64,000 nt of DNA, taken from Labedella phragmitis (lineage in GTDB: Bacteria; Actinomycetota; Actinomycetes; Actinomycetales; Microbacteriaceae). Location: assembly GCF_004078635.1 (NCBI RefSeq), contig NZ_RZNB01000004.1, positions 62,001 to 126,000 on the forward strand, given 5' to 3'. Position numbers and translations under genes: made by a program. Of the stretch, positions 45,326 to 53,506 are shown one piece after another. The notes beneath the pieces are model-generated. The model saw only the letters and a program-made list of their open reading frames with translations. It did not search any database and was not told the DNA's origin. Each line of letters begins with the position of its first letter. The first letter of the stretch is position 1.

Positions 45326-46039
45326 TCAGCCGGCGAGACCGGTGCGGATGCTCTCGTAGAAGGCCTCCGGCGTCTCGGAGACCCCGGCCTTGACGAAGCG
45401 CGACCAGTCGTCGACGAGCACCTCGGCGGAGCCCGCCTCCACCCCGGCGAGCGCCGCCTCGACCACCTGTGCCGGCGTGATCTTCGGCCCGTCGTACCCC
45501 CGCATCATGTCGGTGTCGGCCGCACCGAGGTGCACACCCGTGACACTGACGCCTCGGCCTGCGAGCTCGGCCCGGACACTCGTCGTGAGCGCCCATTCGG
45601 CGGCTTTCGCCACGTGGTAGGCACCCGCGCCCGGAGCGCTGAACCACGACAGGGCCGAGAGGACGTTCGCGATCGCGCCGCCGCCGTTGGCCGTGAGGAC
45701 GGGAGCGAACGCGCGGATCATCGAGAGTGTTCCCCAGAAGTGGGTGTCGAGCTCGAGGCGGATCTTCCCGAGGTCGCCCGAGACGAGGTCGGCACCCGTC
45801 GTGATGCCCGCGTTGTTGACGAGCAGCGTCACGTCGGACGCCGCTTCGGCCGCAGCCCGGACACTCTCCGGGTCCGTGATGTCGAGACGCAGGGCGCGCA
45901 CACCCTCGAGGTCGATCGATTCGGGACGCCGGGCGGTCGCGTAGACGGTCGCGCCCCGCTCGACGAGGATACGGGCGAACTCGCGACCGATGCCGCGGTT
46001 GGCTCCCGTGACGAGGGCGACGGAGGTACTGATGTCCAT
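45326..46039 (-). CDS. Short-chain dehydrogenase/reductase
   Basis: NAD(P)-dependent oxidoreductase of 237 aa. TGANRGIG cofactor loop near the N-terminus, LRLDITD adenine-ring pocket, NNAG motif, catalytic Ser and YxxxK in LSALSWFSAPGAGAYHVAKAA. Arg after the Gly motif (ATARRPE) suggests NADP(H). Substrate unknown. Divergent from a MerR regulator whose operator lies in its promoter. Confidence 0.92.
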   Translation of the reverse strand: MDISTSVALVTGANRGIGREFARILVERGATVYATARRPESIDLEGVRALRLDITDPESVRAAAEAASDVTLLVNNAGITTGADLVSGDLGKIRLELDTHFWGTLSMIRAFAPVLTANGGGAIANVLSALSWFSAPGAGAYHVAKAAEWALTTSVRAELAGRGVSVTGVHLGAADTDMMRGYDGPKITPAQVVEAALAGVEAGSAEVLVDDWSRFVKAGVSETPEAFYESIRTGLAG

Positions 46040-46072
46040 GTGGTGATGGTCCTTTCGATGACTGACTCCAGT

Positions 46073-46104
46073 ACCGTAGGACCTGACATCAGTGTCAGGG
46101 TCAA
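46073..46104 (-). promoter_or_regulatory. MerR-type promoter/operator for the SDR gene
   Basis: Read on the minus strand: -35 TTGACC (46104-46099), 20-nt spacer, -10 TACGGT (46078-46073). The spacer holds the palindrome CCTGACA-TCAG-TGTCAGG (46082-46099). Over-long spacers with a central dyad are the hallmark of MerR-activated promoters. Confidence 0.7.
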
Positions 46105-46116
46105 GCGAGGAGACGC

Positions 46117-46482
46117 ATGCGCATCGGGGAACTGTCGGAACGGACGGGAGCGAGTGTCCGTTCGCTCCGGTACTACGAGGCGCAAGGGCTCCTCCGGTCA
46201 GACCGGACGCCGAGCGGCCAGCGCGTGTATCGCGAGGACGCCATCGACTACGTCCACCTGATCCGCGTGTTCCTCTCCGCCGGCCTCCCGAGCAGGCGCA
46301 TCCTTGAGATGATGCCCTGCATGGGGTCCGGCACGACGACGCGCGAGCAGCGCGAGATGCTCGCGGGAGAACGGCGGCGCATCGACGCGCAGATCGCGGA
46401 ACTGACGACGGCGCGGGATCGCTTGTCTCTCGTCATCGAGGACGCGGCACGGCGCGACGAGGGCGACCGATCCGCCGCGTGA
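46117..46482 (+). CDS. MerR-family regulator
   Basis: Transcription factor of 121 aa. N-terminal winged helix MRIGELSERTGASVRSLRYYEAQGLLRSDRTPSGQRVYREDAI with the usual RYYE motif, then a dimerisation helix (MLAGERRRIDAQIAELTTARDRL). A single cysteine in MMPCMGSG; no metal-binding Cys set, so it probably senses an organic effector or redox state. Divergent from the SDR gene it likely controls. Confidence 0.93.
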   Translation: MRIGELSERTGASVRSLRYYEAQGLLRSDRTPSGQRVYREDAIDYVHLIRVFLSAGLPSRRILEMMPCMGSGTTTREQREMLAGERRRIDAQIAELTTARDRLSLVIEDAARRDEGDRSAA

Positions 46483-46505
46483 AGCGGCTCGGGACGAGCA
46501 CTGCC

Positions 46506-46545
46506 GCATCGCCAGCACCCCCGCGAACTGGGGGGTGGGGGATGC
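46506..46545 (+). terminator. Hairpin after the MerR gene
   Basis: GCATC...CACCCCC pairs with GGGGGTG...GATGC, an imperfect GC stem starting 24 bp after the stop; no clear U-run. Confidence 0.45.
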
Positions 46546-46682
46546 TCACAACAGGCAGCGGAACGATTGCGAGGGTTCCTCACGTCCGATTACGCTGATG
46601 ACCGTTCAGGAATCACCCGCGCGCCCGGACTCGGCGTCACCTCCGCAACGATGATCGCCGTTGCCCTGACGAAGAGAGACCC

Positions 46683-47825
46683 ATGGATCTCACCATCATC
46701 ATCCCGACCTTCAACGAGGCGCCGAACGTCGCCGAGCTGGTGCGTCGCATCCAGCTCTCCGTGGCGGGGACCGACGCCGAGATCGTCTTCGTCGACGACT
46801 CGACCGATGAGACACCCGCGGTGATCGCCGAGGTCGCCGCGCTCGCGACGATGCCCGTCCGGCTCCTCCATCGCGACGACCCCCAGGGCGGCCTCAGCGG
46901 CGCGGTCCTCGAGGGCATGGCGATCGCGCGGTCCGATTGGTGCCTCGTGATGGACGGCGACCTGCAGCACCCGCCGGAGGTCATCCCGACACTCGTGGCC
47001 CGCGCCCGTCGGGGAGACGTCGACGTCGTCGTCGCATCCCGCTACGTCGGCGACGGCACGGCCCACGGACTCGCGAACGGTCTCCGTACGCTCGTGTCAC
47101 GCGCTTCGACGCTCGTCACGAAGGCGATGTTCCCGATCCGGCTTCGCGACTGCACCGACCCGATGACCGGCTTCTTCCTCGTGCACCGCCCGTCCGTCGT
47201 CCCCGACGAGCTCCAGCCGCGCGGATTCAAGATCCTGCTCGAACTCCTCGCCCGACGGCCCTTCCGCGTCGCCGAGATCCCGTTCGACTTCGCCGAACGG
47301 TTCGGGGGCGAGTCCAAGGCGAGCCTCGTCCAGGGCTTCCGCTTCCTCATGCAGCTCGCCATGCTGCGCTTCGGCCGGCTCTCCGGTTTCGCGCTCGTCG
47401 GCGGGCTCGGCGCCGTCGCGAACATCGCGATCGTCGCACTGCTGACCTCGCTCGGGATGTCGTACCTCGCCGCGTCCATCATCGGCGCCGAGGTCACGAT
47501 CATCGGCAACTTCATCCTCCTCGAGCGCTTCGTCTTCTCCGATCTCCGCGAGGAGTCCGGCTCCACCTGGAAGCGCCTGTGGAAGTCGTTCGCGTTCAAC
47601 AACATCGAGTCGGCGATCCGCATCCCGATCGCGACCGCCGCGGTCTCGGCGGGCATCATGCATGCCACCGTGGCGACGACGGTGACCCTCGCGATCGCGT
47701 TCATCGTCCGCTTCACGTTCCACTCGCTCGTCGTCTACGCGCCGCAGCGAAAGGCCCGCGTCTCGTCCATCGCGACCGAGCAGTCGGCCGCCGGGGCGGT
47801 CGAGCCGGAGCGCCTGGCGAGCTGA
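46683..47825 (+). CDS. Polyprenol-phosphate glycosyltransferase fused to GtrA domain
   Basis: Membrane glycosyltransferase of 380 aa. GT2 catalytic domain (about 1-225) with TIIIPTFNEAPNVAEL, VFVDDSTDETPAV, and DGDLQHPPEVIP (the DxD region), plus the DPMTGFFL block of dolichol-phosphate mannose synthase-like enzymes. C-terminal GtrA-type domain with four helices (FALVGGLGAVANIAIVALL, LAASIIGAEVTIIGNFILLERFVF, AFNNIESAIRIPIATAAV, ATTVTLAIAFIVRFTFHSLVVY). Likely makes a lipid-linked sugar for cell-wall polymers or glycoproteins. Confidence 0.93.
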   Translation: MDLTIIIPTFNEAPNVAELVRRIQLSVAGTDAEIVFVDDSTDETPAVIAEVAALATMPVRLLHRDDPQGGLSGAVLEGMAIARSDWCLVMDGDLQHPPEVIPTLVARARRGDVDVVVASRYVGDGTAHGLANGLRTLVSRASTLVTKAMFPIRLRDCTDPMTGFFLVHRPSVVPDELQPRGFKILLELLARRPFRVAEIPFDFAERFGGESKASLVQGFRFLMQLAMLRFGRLSGFALVGGLGAVANIAIVALLTSLGMSYLAASIIGAEVTIIGNFILLERFVFSDLREESGSTWKRLWKSFAFNNIESAIRIPIATAAVSAGIMHATVATTVTLAIAFIVRFTFHSLVVYAPQRKARVSSIATEQSAAGAVEPERLAS

Positions 47826-47981
47826 ACCGCTCCGGCGACCGCCGTCAGGACGCGGCGATGGCCGGCGCGAGGCTCATGAGGCCCCGGTCGAGGTCGCGAA
47901 TCCAGCGCGATCAACCGAATCATTCGCGCTACGTCGCGTCCAGCCTGTGCACGCTGGACACCCGTCTGGAAGACTCGACGC

Positions 47982-48983
47982 ATGTCCACGCCGAACGATC
48001 CTCTCGACCCGAACCCGTCGACAGCCGGCTCTCCCGACGACGCCGAGAGCTCCGCGCAACCGACCGAGCGGGCCGCGCCGCAGCCGACCGAGCCGTTCGC
48101 GAACCCCGGACCCTCGGCTGCACAGCCGCCGTACGGGTCGCAGCAGCCGTACGGGTCGCAGCAGCCGTACGCGTCACAGCCGCCGTACGGGTCGCAGCAG
48201 CCGTACGCGTCACAGCCGCCGTACGCGTCACAGCAGCCCTACGGATCGCAGCCCTCATACGGATCGCAGCCACCCTACGGATCACAGCCACCCTACGGAT
48301 CACAACCCCCGTACACCCCGGGCACCGGTGGTGACGGCTCGAGCGGCACCCCGGGCAAGAACGGCGTCGGTCTCGCGGCCCTCATCGTCGGCGGCGTCGC
48401 CCTCGTGCTCTCGTTCGTCCCCATCGTCAACTACGTGAGCGGTGTGATCGCGCTCGTCGGGCTCGTACTCGGCATCGTGGGCCTCGTGCGGAGGAACCGG
48501 AAGAAGGGACTGGCGATCGCAGGAACGATCGTCTCGGCCCTCGCACTCGTGCTCTCGATCGTGTTCGCGGTCGTCTACACGGTCGGGTTCACGACATGGG
48601 CGGTCGGCGAGATCGCCGAGAACGTGCCCGACTCCTCGGCGTTCCCGTCGGACGGGTCCGGGGAGCCGCAGGACGTCGAGGTCGTCTACGAGGTCGAGGG
48701 CGAGGCAACGGGCGCCTCGATCGTCTACTTCTCCTTCTCGGACGGGGCGGACAGCGACGTCCAGTCGCTCGACGGCCAAGCCCTGCCGTGGACCGAGGAG
48801 TTCGACGCGACCATCGGCGGGGAGTTCGACTTCTCGACCTTCAGCGTCACGGCGACGAACGGCCCGGACGACACGGGCCCGATCTCGTGCAGCATCACCG
48901 TCGACGGCAAGGTCGTGGCGACGGACGACTCGGAGGGCGAGTTCGGTACCGTCTCGTGCCTCGCGAGCAACGTGCTCGACTGA
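47982..48983 (+). CDS. Repeat-tail DUF4190 membrane protein with MmpS-like outer domain
   Basis: Protein of 333 aa. The N-terminal 110 residues are disordered and include about ten 6-residue repeats of the type PPYGSQ/QPYASQ. A DUF4190-like pair of helices follows (LAALIVGGVALVLSFVPIVNYVSGVIALVGLVLGIVGL, and KGLAIAGTIVSALALVLSIVFAVVYT). The C-terminal domain (DVEVVYEVEGEATGASIVYFSFSDG...LPWTEEF...CSITVDGKVVA) resembles MmpS, the periplasmic partner of MmpL exporters. No MmpL is nearby. Probably an envelope protein; function unknown. Confidence 0.8.
   Translation: MSTPNDPLDPNPSTAGSPDDAESSAQPTERAAPQPTEPFANPGPSAAQPPYGSQQPYGSQQPYASQPPYGSQQPYASQPPYASQQPYGSQPSYGSQPPYGSQPPYGSQPPYTPGTGGDGSSGTPGKNGVGLAALIVGGVALVLSFVPIVNYVSGVIALVGLVLGIVGLVRRNRKKGLAIAGTIVSALALVLSIVFAVVYTVGFTTWAVGEIAENVPDSSAFPSDGSGEPQDVEVVYEVEGEATGASIVYFSFSDGADSDVQSLDGQALPWTEEFDATIGGEFDFSTFSVTATNGPDDTGPISCSITVDGKVVATDDSEGEFGTVSCLASNVLD
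48126..48305 (+). repeat. About ten 18-bp in-frame repeats
   Basis: Unit consensus CCGCCGTACGGGTCGCAG with variants, encoding PPYGSQ. Coding repeat in the cytoplasmic tail of the membrane protein above, not a CRISPR array (no spacers). Confidence 0.9.
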
Positions 48984-49029
48984 CCTCGCTCCGTCACCGA
49001 TCCGCGAACGACAGGAAGTCCCCCCGCGC

Positions 49030-50862
49030 ATGACCTCTCCCGGCGACGACGCCTTCACCACCCGTCCCACCCTCCGCGGCTCCTTCGGCATGGTGGCCTC
49101 GACGCACTGGCTCGCGACCGCGAGCGGCCAGGCGGTCCTCGAACGCGGCGGCAACGCGTTCGACGCGGCCGTCGCGGCGGGATTCGTCCTCCACCTCGTG
49201 GAGCCGCACCTCAACGGGCCGGGCGGTGACATGAACGCGATCATCGCCCCCGCCGACGGTTCGGCACCTCGTGTGCTCGTCGGCCAGGGTCCCGCGCCGG
49301 CGGGAGCGACGATCGAGCACTACCGCGCCGAGGGCCTCACCGAGGTGCCCGGCGCCGGTGCCCTCGCGGCGGCCGTGCCGGGTTCCGTGATGGCCTGGTT
49401 CCGCGTGCTCGAGGACCACGGCACGATGGAGCTCGCCGACGTCCTGTCCTTCGCTCTGCACTACGCCCGCGCCGGTCACGCGATCGGCGCGACGGCCGCG
49501 CGAACGATCGACCGGATGAGGGACCACTTCTCCGAGCACTGGTCGGGATCGGCGGAGCTCTGGCTCCGAGACGGCCGCGCCCCGCGCGTCGGCGAGATGA
49601 TCACGTATCCCGCGTGGGCCGACGTGCTCGACCGGCTCATCGGGGCGGGTGAGACGGCGACGACGCGCGAGGAGCGCATCCAGGCGGCACGCCGCGAGTG
49701 GTCGCACGGTTTCGTCGCGGAGGCGATCGAGCGCTTCGTGGCGACACCGCACCGGCACTCGAGCGGAGCCGACCACGCCGGGGTGATCGCGGCCGCCGAC
49801 CTCGCCGCCTTCGACGCCGGGTACGAGGAGCCGACGGTCTTCCGCTTCCGCGGGATCGACGTCGCGAAGACCGGTCCGTGGGCGCAGGGACCCGCCCTCC
49901 TCCAGACCCTCGCGATCCTCGACGGCCTCCCGGATGAGCGGATCGACCCCGACACGGCAGAAGGCATCCACACGATCGCGGAAGCTCTGAAGCTCGCGCT
50001 CGCGGATCGCGACGCGTGGTACGGCGACCCCGACCACGCCGAGGACGTCCCGCTCGCGGAGCTGCTCTCCCCCGCCTACGTGGCCGAGCGGCGCGCGCTC
50101 ATCGCGGACACCGCGTCGCACGAACTGCGGCCCGGCACCGTCTCCGGTCGGGAGCCGTGGGCGATTCCCTCCGTCATGGCCGCTGCGGCAGGCTCACCAA
50201 CGGCGGGGACGGGCGAACCGACAGTCCGCTCCGACGACGCGATCGTGCCCGACGAGGACGCCTCCGGATACACGCGCGGTGACACCTGCCACGTCGACGT
50301 CGTCGACCGCTGGGGCAATCTCGTGTCCGCGACCCCGTCGGGCGGCTGGCTCCAGTCCTCCCCCACCATCCCCGGACTCGGCTTCTGCCTCGGCACGCGC
50401 CTGCAGATGACGTGGCTCGACGAGGGCTCGCCGTCGGCGCTGCGGCCCGGACGGCGGCCGAGATCCACCCTCTCGCCGACGATGCTGCTCCGCGACGGCG
50501 TGAGCGTCGAGGCACTCGGCACCCCCGGAGGCGACCAGCAGGACCAGTGGCAGCTGCTCTATCTGATCAGGACGATCGTCTTCGGATACAGCCAGCAACA
50601 GGCCATCGACGCTCCCGCCTTCCACACGACCGCACACGTGAGCTCCTTCTGGCCCCGCGTGTGGGAGCCGGGAGGCCTCGTCGTCGAGGATCGTGTCGGC
50701 GACGAGGTCCTCGAGGCCCTCAGCGCCAAGGGGCACGTGGTCTCACGCGCCGGGGCCTGGTCGCTCGGTCGTCTCTCGAGCGTGCGCCGCGATCCGGCGA
50801 CGGGGGAGCTCTCCGCGGCCGCTAATCCGCGCGGCATGCAAGGCTACGCGGCAGGCCGCTGA
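49030..50862 (+). CDS. Gamma-glutamyltransferase-family protein
   Basis: N-terminal-nucleophile hydrolase of 610 aa. The catalytic threonine lies in GYTRGDTCHVDVVDRWGNLVS, where the precursor is cut into two subunits; further family blocks are GGNAFDAAVAAGFVLHLVEPHLNGPGGDMNAI, the PGSVMAW motif and LGTPGGDQQDQWQL. There is no signal peptide, so it is probably cytoplasmic. The acceptor preference is not determinable; members act on glutathione-like compounds, capsular polymer or antibiotic precursors. Confidence 0.9.
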   Translation: MTSPGDDAFTTRPTLRGSFGMVASTHWLATASGQAVLERGGNAFDAAVAAGFVLHLVEPHLNGPGGDMNAIIAPADGSAPRVLVGQGPAPAGATIEHYRAEGLTEVPGAGALAAAVPGSVMAWFRVLEDHGTMELADVLSFALHYARAGHAIGATAARTIDRMRDHFSEHWSGSAELWLRDGRAPRVGEMITYPAWADVLDRLIGAGETATTREERIQAARREWSHGFVAEAIERFVATPHRHSSGADHAGVIAAADLAAFDAGYEEPTVFRFRGIDVAKTGPWAQGPALLQTLAILDGLPDERIDPDTAEGIHTIAEALKLALADRDAWYGDPDHAEDVPLAELLSPAYVAERRALIADTASHELRPGTVSGREPWAIPSVMAAAAGSPTAGTGEPTVRSDDAIVPDEDASGYTRGDTCHVDVVDRWGNLVSATPSGGWLQSSPTIPGLGFCLGTRLQMTWLDEGSPSALRPGRRPRSTLSPTMLLRDGVSVEALGTPGGDQQDQWQLLYLIRTIVFGYSQQQAIDAPAFHTTAHVSSFWPRVWEPGGLVVEDRVGDEVLEALSAKGHVVSRAGAWSLGRLSSVRRDPATGELSAAANPRGMQGYAAGR

Positions 50863-50950
50863 CCGACCGGCAGACCGGGCAGCCGACGCACGGTCGGCGC
50901 ACGAGCGCGACCCCCTCCACCGCCCGCCGGACCCGCCGTAGGATCACGCC

Positions 50951-51610
50951 ATGGCTACCTTCGCGATCGCGGGCGGGCACGGCAAGATCGCCCTGCTTCT
51001 CTCCCGCACCCTGACCAGCGCCGGGCACGACGTGCGCGGCATCATCCGCAATCCCGAGCAGCGATCGGACCTCCTCGCACACGGAGCGACCGACATCGTC
51101 CTCGACCTCGAGCGGACCGACGTCGACACGCTCGCTCGAGCGCTCGAGGGCGTCGACGGAGTGGTTTTCGCCGCGGGCGCGGGACCGGGCAGCGGCGCCG
51201 AACGCAAACTCACCGTCGATCGCGACGCCGCCGTGCTCCTCGGAGACGCTGCCGTCGCGGCGGGCGTCAGACGCTACGTCCTCATCTCGTCGATCGGTGT
51301 CACGACCCCGCTCGACGAGGTCGACGACGAGGTCTTCCGCGTCTACCTCGAGGCGAAACGCGCGGCGGAGGAAGGCGTCAGGGCGCTCGATCTCGACTGG
51401 ACGATCATCCGTCCCGGCAGCCTCACCGACGACGCCGGTTCCGGATCCGTCGCCCTCGTGCCCGAGGACACGCGGGGACCGATCCCGCGCGGCGACGTCG
51501 CGAACGTCATCGCCGCCGTCCTCGAGCGCGACGACCTCGCCGGCGTGACCTTCACGGCGTTGTCGGGCGATTCGACCATCGACGAGGCACTCGACGCCCT
51601 CGCGCGGTAG
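50951..51610 (+). CDS. NAD(P)-binding atypical SDR (YwnB/YesF type)
   Basis: Rossmann-fold protein of 219 aa. N-terminal FAIAGGHGKIALLLSRTLTSAGHDVRGIIRNPEQ with GGxGxxA cofactor loop, then VVFAAGAGPGSGAERKLTVDRDAAVLLGDAA and YVLISSIG; ends in the DWTIIRPGSLTDD block. No YxxxK site, as in NADP-binding epimerase-like proteins. Role unknown; the catalytic activity may be lost. Confidence 0.88.
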   Translation: MATFAIAGGHGKIALLLSRTLTSAGHDVRGIIRNPEQRSDLLAHGATDIVLDLERTDVDTLARALEGVDGVVFAAGAGPGSGAERKLTVDRDAAVLLGDAAVAAGVRRYVLISSIGVTTPLDEVDDEVFRVYLEAKRAAEEGVRALDLDWTIIRPGSLTDDAGSGSVALVPEDTRGPIPRGDVANVIAAVLERDDLAGVTFTALSGDSTIDEALDALAR

Positions 51611-51718
51611 CCGGAGGAAAGATCGAGGAAAGTCGCTCCGGCTGTCGATCCACGTCCACTACGTTCGACGCAGAGGTGAGGGCACCACATCGAGCCCTCA
51701 TCGACGAAGGAGAACACC

Positions 51719-52144
51719 ATGAAGTACATGCTCATCATGCGGTCGGACGACGCGGCGGTCGAGGCGTACAAGGACATCCCGTTCGAGGAGGTCATCGAGC
51801 GCATGGGTCGGTACAACGAGTCGCTCGTCAACGCGGGCGTCATGGCCGCCGGCGAGGGTCTGACCGACGCGTCGGAGGGGGTCGTCGTCGACTTCTCCTC
51901 CCAGCCGCCCGTCGTCACCGACGGACCGTACGGAGAGACGAAGGAGCTGTTCAACGGATTCTGGATCCTGCAGGTGTCGAGCAAGGAGGAGGCGGTCGAG
52001 TGGGCGAGCCGCTGCCCGCTCGGCCCGGGCTCGAAGCTCGAGGTCCGTCGAGTGACCGAGCTCGAGGACTTCCCGCAGGACAACGAGTGGATCCAGAAGG
52101 AAGCCCAGTGGATCGCCGACGCCGAGGCCAAGAAGGCGGAGTAG
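51719..52144 (+). CDS. YCII (DGPF)-family protein
   Basis: Small ferredoxin-like alpha/beta protein of 141 aa. MKYMLIMRSDDAAV opening, the family DGPYGETKELFNGFWILQV motif (DGPF-related), and EEAVEWASRCPLGPGSKLEVR. The adjoining ECF sigma factor with a long C-terminal extension makes the pair diagnostic for ECF42 loci, in which YCII genes are the usual partners. Strong GAAGGAG ribosome site. Molecular activity unknown. Confidence 0.92.
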   Translation: MKYMLIMRSDDAAVEAYKDIPFEEVIERMGRYNESLVNAGVMAAGEGLTDASEGVVVDFSSQPPVVTDGPYGETKELFNGFWILQVSSKEEAVEWASRCPLGPGSKLEVRRVTELEDFPQDNEWIQKEAQWIADAEAKKAE

Positions 52145-52181
52145 GCCGAGCGGGCCTCGTCGGGCTGAGGGGACGACCCCG

Positions 52182-53435
52182 GTGAACGGAGCGGAGGCGA
52201 TCGGTCGCCGGATGGCGGTGGTCTGGCGGATCGAGTCCGCGCGGATCGTCGCCACCCTCGCCCGCTACGTCGGCGACGTCGGCCTCGCCGAGGATCTCGC
52301 CCAGGAGGCCGTGCTCGACGCCCTCCGGCAGTGGCCGGAACAAGGCGTCCCGGCGAATCCCGGGGCCTGGCTCACGGCCGTCGGGAAGCGCAAGGCGATC
52401 GACGGGTGGCGGCGGCGGGAACGCCTCGACGACCGCTACGCGGCGATGGCCCACGATCTCGAGAACGCCCTCGACACCGACGCCCCGCCGTGGGACCCGG
52501 ACACGATCGACGACGACGTGCTGCGCCTCGTCTTCACGGCATGCCACCCCGTGCTCGCGCGCGAGCAGCAGGTCGCGCTGACACTGCGCGTCGTCGGGGG
52601 TCTCACGACGGAGGAGATCGCCCGCGCGTTCCTCGTGCCGACCGCGACGGTCCAGCAGCGGATCGTGCGGGCGAAGAAGACGCTCCGCGCCGCGCACGTG
52701 CCGTTCGAGGTGCCGGGGCGGTCGGAATTCCCGGAGCGACTGTCGTCGGTGCTCGGCGTCCTCTACCTCGTCTTCAACGAGGGCTACGCGGCGAGCGCCG
52801 GAGGCGACTGGATGCGTCCGGAGCTCGCACTCGAGGCGCTCCGGCTCGCCCGTTCCCTCGCCGAACTCGTGCCGCGTGAGCCGGAGGCGCACGGTCTCGT
52901 CGCGCTGTTCGAGTTCCAGGCGTCGCGCTTCGGCGCTCGGACCACTCCGGACGGCGAGCCGATCCTCCTGCTCGACCAGGACAGGTCGCGGTGGGATCGC
53001 ACCCTCATCGCGCGCGGCTCTGCCGCACTCTCCCGGCAGGACGCCCTCGGGCGGGGGCGCGGGTACTACGGGCTGCAAGCGGGAATCGCGCAGTGCCACG
53101 CGACGGCGCTCCGTGCGGACGACACCGACTGGGAGCGCATCTCGATCCTCTACGAGGCTCTCGGCCGCCTCGCGCCGTCGCCCGTGGTCGAGCTCAATCG
53201 GGCGGTGGCGGTGTCGATGTCCGAAGGACCGGCGACCGCGCTCCGGATCGTCGACGAGCTCGTCGCGTCAGGAGCGCTCCGGGGGTACCACCTGCTGCCG
53301 AGCGTGCGGGGCGAACTGCTCCACCGGCTCGGTCGGCGGGCGGAGGCGAAGGCCGAGTTCGTCGAGGCCGCGCGACTCACGGGCAATGAGCGGGAGCGCG
53401 CCCTCCTGCAGCGAAGGATCGACGCGGCGGACTGA
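52182..53435 (+). CDS. ECF42-type RNA polymerase sigma factor
   Basis: Sigma factor of 417 aa, twice the usual ECF length. Sigma2 (ARYVGDVGLAEDLAQEAVLDALRQWPEQGVPANPGAWLTAVGKRKAIDGWRR) and sigma4 (FTACHPVLAREQQVALTLRVVGGLTTEEIARAFLVPTATVQQRIVRAKKTLR) are followed by a helical TPR-like C-terminal domain (DUF6596: VLYLVFNEGYAAS, YYGLQAGIAQCHATA, LGRLAPSPVVELNRAVAVS). In ECF42 the extension replaces an anti-sigma factor and is needed for activity. GTG start, 37 bp after the YCII gene. Confidence 0.93.
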   Translation: MNGAEAIGRRMAVVWRIESARIVATLARYVGDVGLAEDLAQEAVLDALRQWPEQGVPANPGAWLTAVGKRKAIDGWRRRERLDDRYAAMAHDLENALDTDAPPWDPDTIDDDVLRLVFTACHPVLAREQQVALTLRVVGGLTTEEIARAFLVPTATVQQRIVRAKKTLRAAHVPFEVPGRSEFPERLSSVLGVLYLVFNEGYAASAGGDWMRPELALEALRLARSLAELVPREPEAHGLVALFEFQASRFGARTTPDGEPILLLDQDRSRWDRTLIARGSAALSRQDALGRGRGYYGLQAGIAQCHATALRADDTDWERISILYEALGRLAPSPVVELNRAVAVSMSEGPATALRIVDELVASGALRGYHLLPSVRGELLHRLGRRAEAKAEFVEAARLTGNERERALLQRRIDAAD

Positions 53436-53438
53436 GCC

Positions 53439-53469
53439 GAGGGCGGTAGTCGGGGGTCGAGGGCGGTAG
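53439..53469. repeat. 11-bp direct repeat between sigma factor and dnaE2
   Basis: GAGGGCGGTAG twice, 20-nt period, between two convergent genes. No function assigned. Confidence 0.4.
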
Positions 53470-53506
53470 GAGGAACTGGCGCCCTCAGGCGGGTGTAGCT
53501 CTCTGG

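Noticed and set aside
43942-45393. 483-codon frame within the MFS gene
   Set aside because: Shift frame of a recognisable 14-helix transporter; Arg/Pro/His-rich product.
48126-48305. Possible CRISPR-like repeat array
   Set aside because: 18-bp units are contiguous, in frame and lack spacers; they encode PPYGSQ-type repeats.
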